From assembly GCF_001550155.1 (NCBI RefSeq), contig NZ_LRUF01000019.1, positions 1 through 64,000 of the forward strand: a stretch of 64,000 bases of DNA, written 5' to 3'. A model generated the notes under the pieces. It did not search any database. It saw only the letters and a list, made by a program, of their open reading frames with translations, and had not been told where the DNA came from. Below are positions 9,371-18,653 of the stretch, piece by piece; positions within the stretch are counted from its first letter, which is position 1, and the number at the start of each line of letters is the position of its first letter. The translations under genes and the position numbers were made by a program. The stretch comes from Pseudoalteromonas arabiensis. Its GTDB lineage: Bacteria > Pseudomonadota > Gammaproteobacteria > Enterobacterales > Alteromonadaceae.

Positions 9371-11119
9371 ATGTTAGATCTGGTTGTAGATATCAGGAAA
9401 CGATATCGCTGGGGATTGTTGGCAATCGCCATTTTAATTTCGGTATCTGTGTCTTTGATGCAGTATTTACTTTATATTCAAAAAGGTGATGCGCAAGTTA
9501 TTAACATCGCTGGTAAACAGCGCATGTTGTCACAAAAAATAGCGCTTTATGGAAATGCGCTTATCTTCGAACCATCAGGGCAAACACAGCAGCATCGCAT
9601 GCTATTGCAGCACGCTGTAGAGCAATTCGTGGCGGGTCATCAGTTTTTACTTCAAAAAGATAGCAGTGGACAGTTTCTTTATTTAAATGATGCGCTAAAG
9701 GCTCACTATTTCTCTTCTCCAACACAGCTAGACTTGCACGTTAAGCAATACATTAGTAAAGCGCAGCAGCTATTAAATAGTCGCTCTAATTATGGTACTC
9801 AAGGTCGCTCCCCATTTAGCAGTGAACATTTAGAAAAGCTTTTAATGGACTTAGATAAAGCTGTTTATCTCTTAGAGCAAAGCGCTGTTACCAAGGTAAA
9901 AGTCATTTCTATATTAGAGATTGTTTTTTGGGTTATTGCGATTGGATTGCTGATTGTGGAGCTTATGTTTATCTTCAAACCAATGGAAAAGCTCATTGCA
10001 AAAACAATAAAACAATATCAGCAACAAAAAGAAGTGGTAGAGCGTGTTAGCCATAATAAAGAGCGTTTTATAGCTCGCGCCAGTCATGAATTTAGAACAC
10101 CATTGCAAGGATTGACAGCGTCAATAGGGGCGCTGGATATTAATGATAATCAGCAACTCACAAAAAAGCAGGCTTTATACTGCGTAAATAGGTTAGTCTC
10201 AATGCTGGATGAGCTACTTGATTTGCAGAAGCTTACTACAGGGGAGTGGCAGCTGAATTTAGCACAAGGCAATTTATTAACTAGCCTTCAGCAGGCCGTT
10301 ACTCCGTTTGAATATGCGTGTAATGATAAAAAAATCACTTTTACGATTAACTTTGCAGAATCAGTAAACAAAGAGGTCATTAGTGATCATGGGCGACTCC
10401 AACAAGTATTTGCAGAGCTTGTAAACAATGCTGTCAAGTTCACTCCAACACAAGGGCGTATAGCGGTTACAGCCAGTTGCCAAGGTGAGAAAGGTTTTGT
10501 ATTTGAGGTGCAAGATAATGGTAAAGGGTTTGACCACTCATCCAGTGATTTTTTAAATGACGAGCAAGATGCAGAGCAGAATTTTCAAGGTTTAAAAACG
10601 GGACTGCTCAGGGTAAAACAAATTATTAAAGCGCTTGAAGGGGATATTCAGTTTTTTAATGTCCCGCCCCATGGCGTGAAAGTGGTAGTAAAGCTAGCCT
10701 TTAAGCAAGCACCCAAAGAGGCAACTAAGGCATTATTACCTAGTAGCTTGCATTGTTTAATTGTTGAAGATAACACTTTAAATGCGACAATATTAGGCCG
10801 CATTCTGAGCCAATTTAATTATACTTATGATATAGCGCCAAACGGTTTAATCGCGACAGATATGACCGAAACTAAGCCATATGATGTGATATTCATGGAT
10901 CTCAACATGCCTGTGATGGATGGCTTTCAAGCAATCGACATAATTAGAAATGAGCAATGTCAACTGACGCCTATTTTGGCTGTAACAGCCAATACCTCCA
11001 GTGAAGATTTGCAACGCATCTATGCGTTAGGTGCAAACCTTCACTTATATAAACCAATAACAGCCGAAACAGTAGAAAAAGCCTTGACGATTATGTTTGC
11101 TGAAAATAGACCAGAATAA
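9371..11119 (+). CDS. Hybrid sensor histidine kinase with PilJ-type sensor
   Basis: A membrane-bound sensor kinase of 582 residues. Transmembrane helices lie at about 14-36 and 178-202. The periplasmic part carries the IAGKQRMLSQK motif (about 46-56) typical of PilJ/NarX-like four-helix sensors. The HisKA phosphorylation site is ASHEFRTP (His 239). The ATPase has N-box LVNNAVKF and DNGKGFD. A receiver domain follows with phospho-acceptor Asp 510 (IFMDLNMPVMDG) and LYKP near 557. A separate output regulator is not adjacent, so the signal probably goes through phosphorelay to a protein elsewhere. The ligand is unknown; related sensors bind nitrate, but nothing here proves that. Confidence 0.9.
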   Translation: MLDLVVDIRKRYRWGLLAIAILISVSVSLMQYLLYIQKGDAQVINIAGKQRMLSQKIALYGNALIFEPSGQTQQHRMLLQHAVEQFVAGHQFLLQKDSSGQFLYLNDALKAHYFSSPTQLDLHVKQYISKAQQLLNSRSNYGTQGRSPFSSEHLEKLLMDLDKAVYLLEQSAVTKVKVISILEIVFWVIAIGLLIVELMFIFKPMEKLIAKTIKQYQQQKEVVERVSHNKERFIARASHEFRTPLQGLTASIGALDINDNQQLTKKQALYCVNRLVSMLDELLDLQKLTTGEWQLNLAQGNLLTSLQQAVTPFEYACNDKKITFTINFAESVNKEVISDHGRLQQVFAELVNNAVKFTPTQGRIAVTASCQGEKGFVFEVQDNGKGFDHSSSDFLNDEQDAEQNFQGLKTGLLRVKQIIKALEGDIQFFNVPPHGVKVVVKLAFKQAPKEATKALLPSSLHCLIVEDNTLNATILGRILSQFNYTYDIAPNGLIATDMTETKPYDVIFMDLNMPVMDGFQAIDIIRNEQCQLTPILAVTANTSSEDLQRIYALGANLHLYKPITAETVEKALTIMFAENRPE

Positions 11120-11134
11120 GCGCCATTAAAGGTT

Positions 11135-11758
11135 TTAATTACTGACTTTTATATCGCCGACGCCCACCTCAACATCAATCTCAAATTGCCCATTACCACT
11201 ATAGTTTGAGTGTGAACTGACAATTTTTCTGCTTTGTTTTGCTTCATTTAGCATGCCACGAATTTTTGTATCACCCACACCTGTTTCCAGCTCAATACGT
11301 TTGTAGTCATCAAGTGCACTATCGATACGCACAGCCCCCACTCCAAGCTCAATATCCACAGAGTTACTTGTATCATTTATTTCAATGTCACCCACACCTA
11401 GCTCTACATCAATCGCCATTGTGTTGGGCATTTTTACTAACCAATTTTGTTGAATATCATCGTTATCAAGCTTTAAGCTCAGTGAGCCTGCGCTTTGTGA
11501 ATGACTAAGTTTAATATCTGATAAGTCCATTTCAGAGTCAAACCAACCTGTATCGTTTTTTGGCTCAATACGCACTGTGACCACCACTTCGCTGCCTGTG
11601 TAGTTTTGTACTTCTAAGCTGCCAACTGGAAAATCGATTTCAAGCTGGCTTGTGCCATTAATTGCAAAGGTGTGATTGAGCTCTCGTGAATCTTTTGCTG
11701 TAGAGTCTGAGGTTGCCAGTATCAGGCCTATTGCAGCCACACAAAGTAATTTTTTCAT
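11135..11758 (-). CDS. Exported beta-helix-like protein with four GVG repeats (DUF4097-like)
   Basis: A 207-residue protein with an N-terminal signal sequence. The mature part is rich in beta strands. Four copies of a pattern like VELGVGDIEI are seen at about 118-127, 136-145, 157-166 and 196-205, with an earlier diverged copy (IDFPVGSLEV, about 41-50). This resembles the right-handed beta-helix of putative adhesin (DUF4097/DUF2807-type) proteins. The function is unknown; it is likely periplasmic or surface-located. It converges with the histidine kinase with only 15 bases between the two stop codons. Confidence 0.8.
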   Translation of the reverse strand: MKKLLCVAAIGLILATSDSTAKDSRELNHTFAINGTSQLEIDFPVGSLEVQNYTGSEVVVTVRIEPKNDTGWFDSEMDLSDIKLSHSQSAGSLSLKLDNDDIQQNWLVKMPNTMAIDVELGVGDIEINDTSNSVDIELGVGAVRIDSALDDYKRIELETGVGDTKIRGMLNEAKQSRKIVSSHSNYSGNGQFEIDVEVGVGDIKVSN

Positions 11759-11887
11759 TGTTTTTTTCCTATAAATGACCTTTTATACCTTAGTCGCAGC
11801 TGTATTCAAAAAAGGTTTAAACGATTTTTAATTTTTTATCGAATGGGGTAACGTCAAGCTAACGGTAACTTAGAATGAGGATTCAAC

Positions 11888-13345
11888 GTGCAACAAGTGC
11901 AGTTGGTTAATGTTAAAGCCAGCCTAAAGGGGCAGGGTAATGATATTTATTTTTTAGATGATCTCAATATTAATGTATCGGCATTGCAGCAATGGGTTTT
12001 ACTTGGCGCCAATGGCGCGGGTAAATCAGCAGTGGCTGCAGCCATTGCCGGTTTTGCTAAAATAGAGCAAGGCCACTATGAGAATAGCTTTGAGCGCGTT
12101 GCATTGGTCTCACCAGACAGCCAAAAGCAGCTACTCGCGGCGGAGCTAACAAAAGATCAAGATGACATTGTTGAGGGTGTTACTGTCTCTAGCACCGTTT
12201 ACGAGATTATGATTGCTGGCCGTGATGAGCAGCAGCTTGATAATGAGTTGCTACAACAATTAATTGCCATGTTTGATTTTAAAGATAAGCTTAGCAAGGC
12301 ATTTCGCGATTTATCAACCGGAGAAACCCGTAAATTATTGTTAATTCAGGCTTTGGTAGGGCGACCAGATTTACTTGTGCTTGATGAGCCGTTTGATGGT
12401 TTAGATGTCACAGCGATGGCTGAGCTAAATCAATTATTAACAAGGTTAAGCGCAACAACAACTCTCATTTTTGTACTCAATAGATTAACTGAAATCCCTG
12501 ATTTTGTTGAACACTACGGCTATGTTAAAGCGGGTGATGTGGCTCAGCAATTAGCAAACCCCACAATTGAGCAGCGCGATGATTTATTAAAGCTATTGCA
12601 TCTAACTCATACAGAGCTACGAATACCTGACGCAGATAGTGATCATCAAGCACCCACACTTACTGATTCGATGTTAGTAAAACTAAAAAATGCTTCAGTG
12701 AGCTATGCGGGTGAGACAGTTTTTGAAAACCTAAACTGGCAAATAAATCAAGGCGAACATTGGCAGTTAACCGGCAAAAATGGCTCAGGTAAAACCTGCT
12801 TGCTGAACCTTATCACTGGCGATAACCCGCAGTGTTATAACAACGATATTAAGGTGTTTGGTTTTCAGCGTGGCAGTGGTGAGAGTATTTGGCAAATTAA
12901 ACAGCACATTGGTTATATCTCTAATGCGCTGCATATGGATTATCGAGTCAGTATCACGGCACTCAATACCCTTGTATCGGGTTTTTATGACAGTATTGGC
13001 CTTTATCAAAAAGCCACTGATAAACAGCTAGAAATTGCTACCAAGTGGTTAGCTTTGCTGGGTTTAAGTGACAAAAAAAATAGCTCTTTTAGTCAGCTAT
13101 CCTTTGGTGATCAGCGATTATTATTGATTGCGAGGGCAATGATAAAACACCCTAATTTATTAATTTTAGATGAGCCTTGCCTTGGTCTTGATGAAGCAAA
13201 TAGGCAGCGAGTGCTATTACTGATAGAAAAAATCTGCGCCGCAGGGACAAGTACTGTTGTGTACGTTAATCATCATGCAAGTGACAAAATCACAGGTATT
13301 GAACACTATTTAGAGATGGCTGATTTCACAAAAAAAGCGCCATAA
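11888..13345 (+). CDS. modF: ModF-like protein: two fused ABC ATPase domains
   Basis: A cytoplasmic protein of 485 residues made of two ABC ATPase domains with no membrane segment. Walker A motifs are GANGAGKS (about 40-47) and GKNGSGKT (about 297-304). Signature motifs are LSTGE and LSFGD, with Walker B LLVLDEP and LLILDEP. Length and layout match ModF (photorepair protein PhrA) of enterobacteria, whose role is unclear and is linked to molybdate genes in E. coli. No modABC genes are nearby here, so a molybdenum role is unsupported. The start is a GTG with GAGGA six bases upstream. Confidence 0.85.
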   Translation: MQQVQLVNVKASLKGQGNDIYFLDDLNINVSALQQWVLLGANGAGKSAVAAAIAGFAKIEQGHYENSFERVALVSPDSQKQLLAAELTKDQDDIVEGVTVSSTVYEIMIAGRDEQQLDNELLQQLIAMFDFKDKLSKAFRDLSTGETRKLLLIQALVGRPDLLVLDEPFDGLDVTAMAELNQLLTRLSATTTLIFVLNRLTEIPDFVEHYGYVKAGDVAQQLANPTIEQRDDLLKLLHLTHTELRIPDADSDHQAPTLTDSMLVKLKNASVSYAGETVFENLNWQINQGEHWQLTGKNGSGKTCLLNLITGDNPQCYNNDIKVFGFQRGSGESIWQIKQHIGYISNALHMDYRVSITALNTLVSGFYDSIGLYQKATDKQLEIATKWLALLGLSDKKNSSFSQLSFGDQRLLLIARAMIKHPNLLILDEPCLGLDEANRQRVLLLIEKICAAGTSTVVYVNHHASDKITGIEHYLEMADFTKKAP

Positions 13346-13354
13346 AAGGCGCTT
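13335..13354 (-). terminator. Intrinsic terminator of the TraB/GumN gene
   Basis: A 7-bp stem (AAGCGCC 13335-13341 with GGCGCTT 13348-13354) has its T tract on the minus strand. It overlaps the 3' end of the convergent modF. Confidence 0.7.
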
Positions 13355-13382
13355 ATAAAATTTGAATTTGATTATAGAACAT

Positions 13383-14261
13383 TTAGATACGTGTAACCGT
13401 GAAGCCTTTATCAGTTAGCTGCTTTAGCAAACCATGTTGTTCAGGCAAGTGCAAAGCACCAACGGCAATAAATAATTTTTCTTTGCCGATACGTGATGAA
13501 AGTTGCTTTACCCAATTATTATTGCGATCGATTAGCATTACTTGCTCACTTAGTTCACCATATTGAGAATCATCAAAGCTTTCGTTATAAAACTTTGCTA
13601 GCGTTTTCATATCGCCAGATTTCCACGCATTGATAAGGCCAAAAAAGTAAGTGTCGACATCAGCTAGCTGCTCAAATGTTTCTTCAATCATCTTATCGTT
13701 CATAACTGCTAAATGAGTAAACATTTCCATTTGTAGCTCAAGAGTTTCTAATTCACCGATAGGTTTATTGTGTGCTTGCGCATAAGCAAGTACTTGTTTG
13801 TCTATACCATACTGGTCAGAGAATCCCACATTTTGAAACTCCATTTGCATCATGGTGACCATCACAGCCCACGGTGCTAAGTTTTTAAACATTGCGATAT
13901 CGATAGACTTATCGGCAAAGTATTTTTGTAGCTTATTGAAGTTATCTACAGAAAGCTCTGATTGCAGTGTTTTTCCATCTTTAAGCATCATAAAAGGCAA
14001 TGAGCGGCGCTGCATTTCGGTTGCTGAAATGGTGCTGATATCTACCTCAACAATCACTTCATCACTGCTCTCAATTGCAGATGTAACCTTATTTGGTAGA
14101 CCTTGCATGCTTTTATCACCCACATGCACGGTGCCAAATAAATAGGACGAAATACCGTTTTTTTCTATTTTCCATAGTCCTGGTTCTGCCAATGCACATT
14201 GGCTAAAACCAAGTAATAGCACCATAAAAAACAGAGCATTAAAGCGCTGAATGAATCTCAT
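13383..14261 (-). CDS. TraB/GumN family exported protein
   Basis: A protein of about 292 residues with a signal peptide (cleavage likely after CALA, before EPGLW). The mature protein carries the SYLFGTVHVGD motif (GTxH) near its start and a conserved ALHLPEQHG motif near the C-terminus, both hallmarks of TraB/GumN proteins related to Tiki metalloproteases. The biological role is unknown. I prefer the ATG at 14261 because AAAGGG lies 7 bases upstream; a TTG at 14276 in the same frame has no such site. It converges with modF. Confidence 0.86.
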   Translation of the reverse strand: MRFIQRFNALFFMVLLLGFSQCALAEPGLWKIEKNGISSYLFGTVHVGDKSMQGLPNKVTSAIESSDEVIVEVDISTISATEMQRRSLPFMMLKDGKTLQSELSVDNFNKLQKYFADKSIDIAMFKNLAPWAVMVTMMQMEFQNVGFSDQYGIDKQVLAYAQAHNKPIGELETLELQMEMFTHLAVMNDKMIEETFEQLADVDTYFFGLINAWKSGDMKTLAKFYNESFDDSQYGELSEQVMLIDRNNNWVKQLSSRIGKEKLFIAVGALHLPEQHGLLKQLTDKGFTVTRI

Positions 14262-14513
14262 AATTTTCCCTTTCAAATTGTGACTGTTTTCAATACTAAA
14301 CTAATTTTCCACAAGCAGTTAAATTAAATCGAATGAAAGCAGAAAAAATACCAGACAAGAGCTAAAAATTAATCAGCTATAGAATAGCTAATAAACAGGT
14401 ATGAAGTTTCCATATTTGTATAAAAGTGAAATATAAACCCTTTTTAAATCATATTTTGAATATTAATTCCTTTTTAAGTGTTTTTTATATGTTTTTTTGA
14501 ATTAATTTTATTG

Positions 14514-14543
14514 TTGACTTGAAGGGCTTAGCGCGGTACTAAT
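14514..14543 (+). promoter_or_regulatory. Sigma-70 promoter of the ilv operon
   Basis: A -35 TTGACT (14514-14519), a 17-base spacer and a -10 TACTAA(T) (14537-14543). Transcription would start near 14550, about 56 bases before the leader peptide. Confidence 0.7.
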
Positions 14544-14605
14544 AGAAAAAGGCAGCGGGATGGCTAGATTTCCGCTACAAATGAACAAAATTTGGTTACA
14601 GATAA

Positions 14606-14677
14606 ATGCTTACAAACAAACTTTCTCTAATTCTGATTAACGTCGTGGTGATTATTATTACCGCGGGGGCGAGTTAG
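14606..14677 (+). CDS. ilvL: ilv operon leader peptide
   Basis: A 23-codon open frame (ATG 14606 to TAG 14675-14677) whose middle reads LSLILINVVVIIITAGAS. Leu, Ile and Val make up about half of it, with runs VVV and III. It lies between the promoter and the attenuator hairpin, as in enterobacterial ilvGMEDA. Stalling at Ile/Val/Leu codons when these tRNAs are uncharged should prevent formation of the terminator. The composition and position are seen; the mechanism is from the known family. No strong ribosome-binding site is visible. Confidence 0.85.
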   Translation: MLTNKLSLILINVVVIIITAGAS

Positions 14678-14701
14678 TGCTTAGAGAAAAGTGAAGCATT
14701 T

Positions 14702-14745
14702 AAAAAGCCCCCCGCACTTAACAGTTCGGGGGGCTTTTTCGTTTT
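14702..14745 (+). terminator. ilv attenuator (terminator hairpin)
   Basis: A 13-bp stem (14702-14714 with 14727-14739) including six C-G pairs, a 12-base loop and a T-rich tail. It lies 24 bases after the leader stop and 52 bases before ilvG, the position expected for an attenuator. Confidence 0.88.
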
Positions 14746-14797
14746 AAGGTTTGAGTTGCAGCAAATACACAATGTCACTGAGGAATGAGGATTTACG

Positions 14798-16447
14798 ATG
14801 ACAGGCGCAGAGTTAACAATCGATTTATTGGCCAAACATGGCGTTAAGGATGTTTTTGGTTACCCAGGTGGTGCCATCATGCCTATTTACGACGCTTTGT
14901 ATGGTGCGCCAGTCAAACATTATTTGACGCGCCATGAGCAAGGGGCTGGCTTTGCAGCGGTGGGCTTTGCGCGAAGCACAGGTAAGTTAGGCGTGTGTTT
15001 TGCAACTTCCGGTCCAGGGGCGACCAACTTAATAACCGCGCTTGCCGATGCGATGATGGATTCGGTGCCATTACTTGCTATCACAGGTCAAGTACCAACC
15101 GCAGCGATAGGTTCCGACGCCTTTCAGGAAGTGGATGTGTTAGGCATGTCGTTATCATGCACTAAACATAGTTACATGGTTGAAAGAGCTGAAGACTTAG
15201 CCGAAATCCTACAAGAAGCCATCCATATAGCACAAAGCGGCCGCCCAGGCCCTGTGTTAGTTGATATCCCTAAAGACATCCAAATGGCGCAAGTACCATT
15301 CCACCCTTGGTTAGCCGCCGAAGATCACTTACCAACATTAGATTCAAACCAAGTTGCTATTGCCAATCAAATCTTAAGTGAAGCGCAGCGCCCTGTAGCG
15401 TATATCGGTGGTGGTGTACAAGCTGCCAATGCGCAAGATGAATTAATGCAGTTTTTAGAAAAAACACATATGCCTGCAGTATCAACGTTAAAAGCGTTGG
15501 GTAGTGTATTACCTGATTATGAATATGACTTAGGCATGCTAGGTATGCATGGCGGTAAAGCGGCTAACTTAGCGGTGCAAGAGTGTGATGTTTTGGTCTG
15601 TATTGGTGCCCGCTTTGACGACCGTGTCACTGGCAACTTAAGCAAGTTTGCGGCAAAAGCAAAGGTTATTCACCTTGATATTGATGCGGCAGAGGTTGGT
15701 AAGCGTAAGCCTGCAAAAGCGTCATTAGTGGCAGATTTAAAAACGTCTTTACCGCAACTTGATTGTTTTGTTACACCAGATGAGTGGCTAACGCATATCG
15801 AAAGCATGATGAAAGAGCATGCATGGCGTTATGACTATCCGGGCGAGAAAGTATTTGCACCTTACTTGTTAAACCAGCTAAGCCAAAAAATGCCATCAAC
15901 GGGTGTGGTGTGCTGTGATGTGGGTCAGCACCAAATGTGGGTGGCGCAGCATATGAAGTTTAGCCACCCAAGTAATCATTTAAGTAGTGGTGGTGCAGGT
16001 ACCATGGGTTTTGGTTTGCCGGCCGCTATTGGCGCGCAAGTTGCTCGCCCAAGAGATTTTGTGATCACAGTGTCGGGTGATGGTTCAATCATGATGAACA
16101 TTCAAGAACTGGCAACAATTCGCCGTAACAATCTGCCAGTTAAAATTCTAATCTTAGATAACCAGCGCTTAGGCATGGTACGTCAATGGCAGCAGCTATT
16201 TTTTGAAGGTCGTTATTCTGAAACAAACCTTTCAGATAATCCTGATTTTGTGCAGTTAGCAGCGGTGTTTGGCATTCCAGGTCAAACCATCACTAAAGCA
16301 GATGAAGTTGATGCTGCGGTTGATGCGTTAGTAAATAGTGAAGGCCCATACATTCTGCATGCCTGTATCGATGATAAAGAAAATGTATGGCCGCTTGTAC
16401 CGCCCGGTGCTGCCAATGATGAAATGATGACGGAGACAGTAAAATGA
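14798..16447 (+). CDS. ilvG: Acetolactate synthase II large subunit
   Basis: This TPP-, FAD- and Mg-dependent enzyme condenses pyruvate with pyruvate or 2-oxobutyrate, the first common step of Val, Leu and Ile synthesis. The 549-residue length matches the family. The N-terminal TPP half has the catalytic Glu in RHEQGAGFAA (about 47). The C-terminal half carries the GDGS...N motif for TPP and Mg (about 426-455). The gene is intact, unlike the frameshifted ilvG of E. coli K-12. GAGGA lies upstream of the ATG. It overlaps ilvM by 4 bases (ATGA), which suits 1:1 subunit synthesis. Confidence 0.96.
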   Translation: MTGAELTIDLLAKHGVKDVFGYPGGAIMPIYDALYGAPVKHYLTRHEQGAGFAAVGFARSTGKLGVCFATSGPGATNLITALADAMMDSVPLLAITGQVPTAAIGSDAFQEVDVLGMSLSCTKHSYMVERAEDLAEILQEAIHIAQSGRPGPVLVDIPKDIQMAQVPFHPWLAAEDHLPTLDSNQVAIANQILSEAQRPVAYIGGGVQAANAQDELMQFLEKTHMPAVSTLKALGSVLPDYEYDLGMLGMHGGKAANLAVQECDVLVCIGARFDDRVTGNLSKFAAKAKVIHLDIDAAEVGKRKPAKASLVADLKTSLPQLDCFVTPDEWLTHIESMMKEHAWRYDYPGEKVFAPYLLNQLSQKMPSTGVVCCDVGQHQMWVAQHMKFSHPSNHLSSGGAGTMGFGLPAAIGAQVARPRDFVITVSGDGSIMMNIQELATIRRNNLPVKILILDNQRLGMVRQWQQLFFEGRYSETNLSDNPDFVQLAAVFGIPGQTITKADEVDAAVDALVNSEGPYILHACIDDKENVWPLVPPGAANDEMMTETVK

Positions 16448-16689
16448 AACACACCCTAACGATTGCACTAAAGAATCAAAGTGTTGCGGTAGAGCGCTTT
16501 TTACGCGTAGCGCGTCATCGCGGCTTTGACCTAACAACCATGAATTTAGAAATGGCTGACGAAGCGTTTCACGTCACTATGACGGTAGACAGCGATAAGC
16601 CAATTTATCTACTAACATCACAATTAAATAAATTGGTCGATGTTAAACACGTTAATGTTGAAAACCAATTTCAACAACAAGCAATCTAG
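16444..16689 (+). CDS. ilvM: Acetolactate synthase II small (regulatory) subunit
   Basis: An 81-residue ACT-domain protein, the length typical of IlvM (about 80-87). The N-terminal HTLTIALKNQSVAVERFLRVARHRGF is the ACT beta-alpha-beta core. It activates and stabilises the IlvG catalytic subunit. IlvM-type subunits usually confer little valine inhibition. It overlaps ilvG by 4 bases. In E. coli ilvE follows, but here ilvD follows after a 105-base gap. Confidence 0.93.
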   Translation: MKHTLTIALKNQSVAVERFLRVARHRGFDLTTMNLEMADEAFHVTMTVDSDKPIYLLTSQLNKLVDVKHVNVENQFQQQAI

Positions 16690-16761
16690 TAAAAAAATCA
16701 ACAGGTAACTAGAGCAATCAGATTGATGTTTTAGTGAGAAATAAATTAGGAATGAGGAAGT

Positions 16762-16777
16762 CAGTGGCATGCCACTG
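16762..16777. promoter_or_regulatory. 16-base perfect palindrome before ilvD
   Basis: CAGTGGCATGCCACTG reads the same on both strands and lies 17 bases before the ilvD ATG, in the slot where enterobacteria carry ilvE. It could be a protein-binding site or a small RNA hairpin (6-bp stem, CATG loop). The role is unknown. Confidence 0.4.
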
Positions 16778-16794
16778 CAACAACTGAGGTAATT

Positions 16795-18651
16795 ATGGCT
16801 AAATTAAGAAGTGCAACAACAACAGAAGGTCGCAAACGTGCTGGGGCGCGTGCTTTATGGCGTGCAACAGGGATGACAGATAAAGACTTTGGTAAGCCAA
16901 TTATCGCTGTTGTTAACTCGTACACTCAGTTTGTACCAGGGCACGTTCATCTTAACCAACTCAGTGAGCTAATGGCCGAAACCATCACCGAAGCGGGTGG
17001 TGTACCAAAAGAATTTAATACCATTGCAATCGATGATGGTATCGCAATGGGTCACGGCGGCATGCTGTATTCACTCCCATCGCGTGATTTAATTGCTGAC
17101 TCAGTGGAATACATGGTTAATGCACACTGTGCCGATGCCATGATCTGTATTTCTAACTGCGACAAAATCACCCCAGGGATGATGCTGGCAGCACTGCGTT
17201 TAAATATCCCCGTTATTTTTGTATCAGGTGGTCCAATGGAGGCGGGTAAAACACGCCTTGCTGATATCGACATTAAACTTGATTTAGTGGATGCCATGGT
17301 AAAAGGCGCTGATACCTCAGTAAGCGATGAAGACTCAGACAAAGTTGAGCGCTCTGCCTGTCCTACTTGTGGTTCATGTTCGGGCATGTTCACTGCCAAC
17401 TCAATGAACTGCTTATTAGAAGCGATTGGCTTGGCACTGCCGGGTAACGGTACCACACTTGCAACGCATAAAGACCGTAAACAACTTTACGTTGAAGCGG
17501 GTGCGCGCATTGTTGATTTATGCCGTGAGTATTATCAAAAAGATAATGCAGCAGTATTACCGCGTGCTATTGCTAATCGCACTGCCTTTATGAATGCCAT
17601 GGTGGTTGATATTGCCATGGGTGGTTCATCAAATACGGTTTTACACTTATTAGCTGCAGCGCAAGAGGCAGGTGTTGATTTTGATATGTCGCACATCGAT
17701 GCGCTTTCTCGCAAAACTCCTTTCCTTTGTAAAGTGGCACCCGCAACCAATAAATATCACATTGAAGATGTACACCGCGCTGGTGGCATGATGGCAATTA
17801 TTCGTGAATTAGGTAAGGCAGGCCTTGTCGATTTATCTGTTGATCACGTGGCGGGTCATACTATGGCTGAAATGGTGACTAAATGGGATGCGACTGACCC
17901 TAATAATGAAGTGGCGCAAAAATTCTATAAAGCAGGCCCAGCGGGTATCCGTACAACAAAAGCAATGAGTCAAGAATGCCGCTGGCCAGAACTTGATAAT
18001 GACCGTGAAAACGGCTGTATCCGCAGTGTTGAAAATGCCTTTCGTCAAGATGGCGGCTTAGCAGTACTATCAGGTAACTTAGCCCTTGATGGCTGTATTG
18101 TTAAAAGTGCCGGTGTCGTTGAAGAAATGCTGCACTTTGAAGGCCCCGCAGTTGTATACGAATCACAAGATGATTCAGTTGAAGGGATTCTTAACGGTGA
18201 AGTGAAAGCGGGTGATGTGGTTGTTATTCGCTACGAAGGACCCAAAGGCGGCCCAGGCATGCAAGAAATGCTGTATCCAACGAGTTACTTAAAATCAATG
18301 GGCTTAGGTGAAAAATGTGCGCTTATCACAGATGGTCGTTTCTCGGGTGGTACATCAGGTTTATCCATTGGTCACGTTTCACCAGAAGCAGCAAGCGGTG
18401 GGGCAATCGCCTATGTTGAAAATGGCGATAAAATAGTAATTGATATCGCAACCCGTGAAATCACCCTAGCCCTGTCTGATGAAGAGCTTGAAGCACGTAA
18501 ACAAAAGCAATTAGCACGCGGTAAAGATGCTTATAAACCACTGGACCGTGATCGCTATGTTTCATCTGCACTTAAAGCTTATGCGTTACTTGCAACCAGT
18601 GCAGACAAAGGGGCTGTGCGCGATTTAGCAAAACTTGAGGAGCTTAGTTAA
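16795..18651 (+). CDS. ilvD: Dihydroxy-acid dehydratase
   Basis: This iron-sulfur enzyme dehydrates 2,3-dihydroxy acids to 2-oxo acids, the third step of branched-chain amino acid synthesis. The 618 residues match E. coli IlvD (616). Cluster cysteines are seen in [11 protein letters not shown] (about 118-128) and [12 protein letters not shown] (about 193-203). [14 protein letters not shown] near the C-terminus is the family signature. It follows ilvM after 105 bases and precedes ilvA by 2 bases, so all four enzymes are likely on one mRNA. Confidence 0.97.
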   Translation: MAKLRSATTTEGRKRAGARALWRATGMTDKDFGKPIIAVVNSYTQFVPGHVHLNQLSELMAETITEAGGVPKEFNTIAIDDGIAMGHGGMLYSLPSRDLIADSVEYMVNAHCADAMICISNCDKITPGMMLAALRLNIPVIFVSGGPMEAGKTRLADIDIKLDLVDAMVKGADTSVSDEDSDKVERSACPTCGSCSGMFTANSMNCLLEAIGLALPGNGTTLATHKDRKQLYVEAGARIVDLCREYYQKDNAAVLPRAIANRTAFMNAMVVDIAMGGSSNTVLHLLAAAQEAGVDFDMSHIDALSRKTPFLCKVAPATNKYHIEDVHRAGGMMAIIRELGKAGLVDLSVDHVAGHTMAEMVTKWDATDPNNEVAQKFYKAGPAGIRTTKAMSQECRWPELDNDRENGCIRSVENAFRQDGGLAVLSGNLALDGCIVKSAGVVEEMLHFEGPAVVYESQDDSVEGILNGEVKAGDVVVIRYEGPKGGPGMQEMLYPTSYLKSMGLGEKCALITDGRFSGGTSGLSIGHVSPEAASGGAIAYVENGDKIVIDIATREITLALSDEELEARKQKQLARGKDAYKPLDRDRYVSSALKAYALLATSADKGAVRDLAKLEELS

Positions 18652-18653
18652 TT

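Larger units (their letters stand above)
14262..14797 (+). other. Intergenic region with ilv leader control elements
   Basis: This 536-base gap holds the divergent upstream region of the TraB/GumN gene (AT-rich, no clear motif, to about 14510), then the ilv promoter, leader peptide and attenuator described separately. Confidence 0.7.

Noticed and set aside
14581..14640. Alternative leader frame starting at ATG 14581
   Set aside because: It is in another frame and not rich in Ile, Val or Leu; the frame from 14606 fits the attenuator far better.
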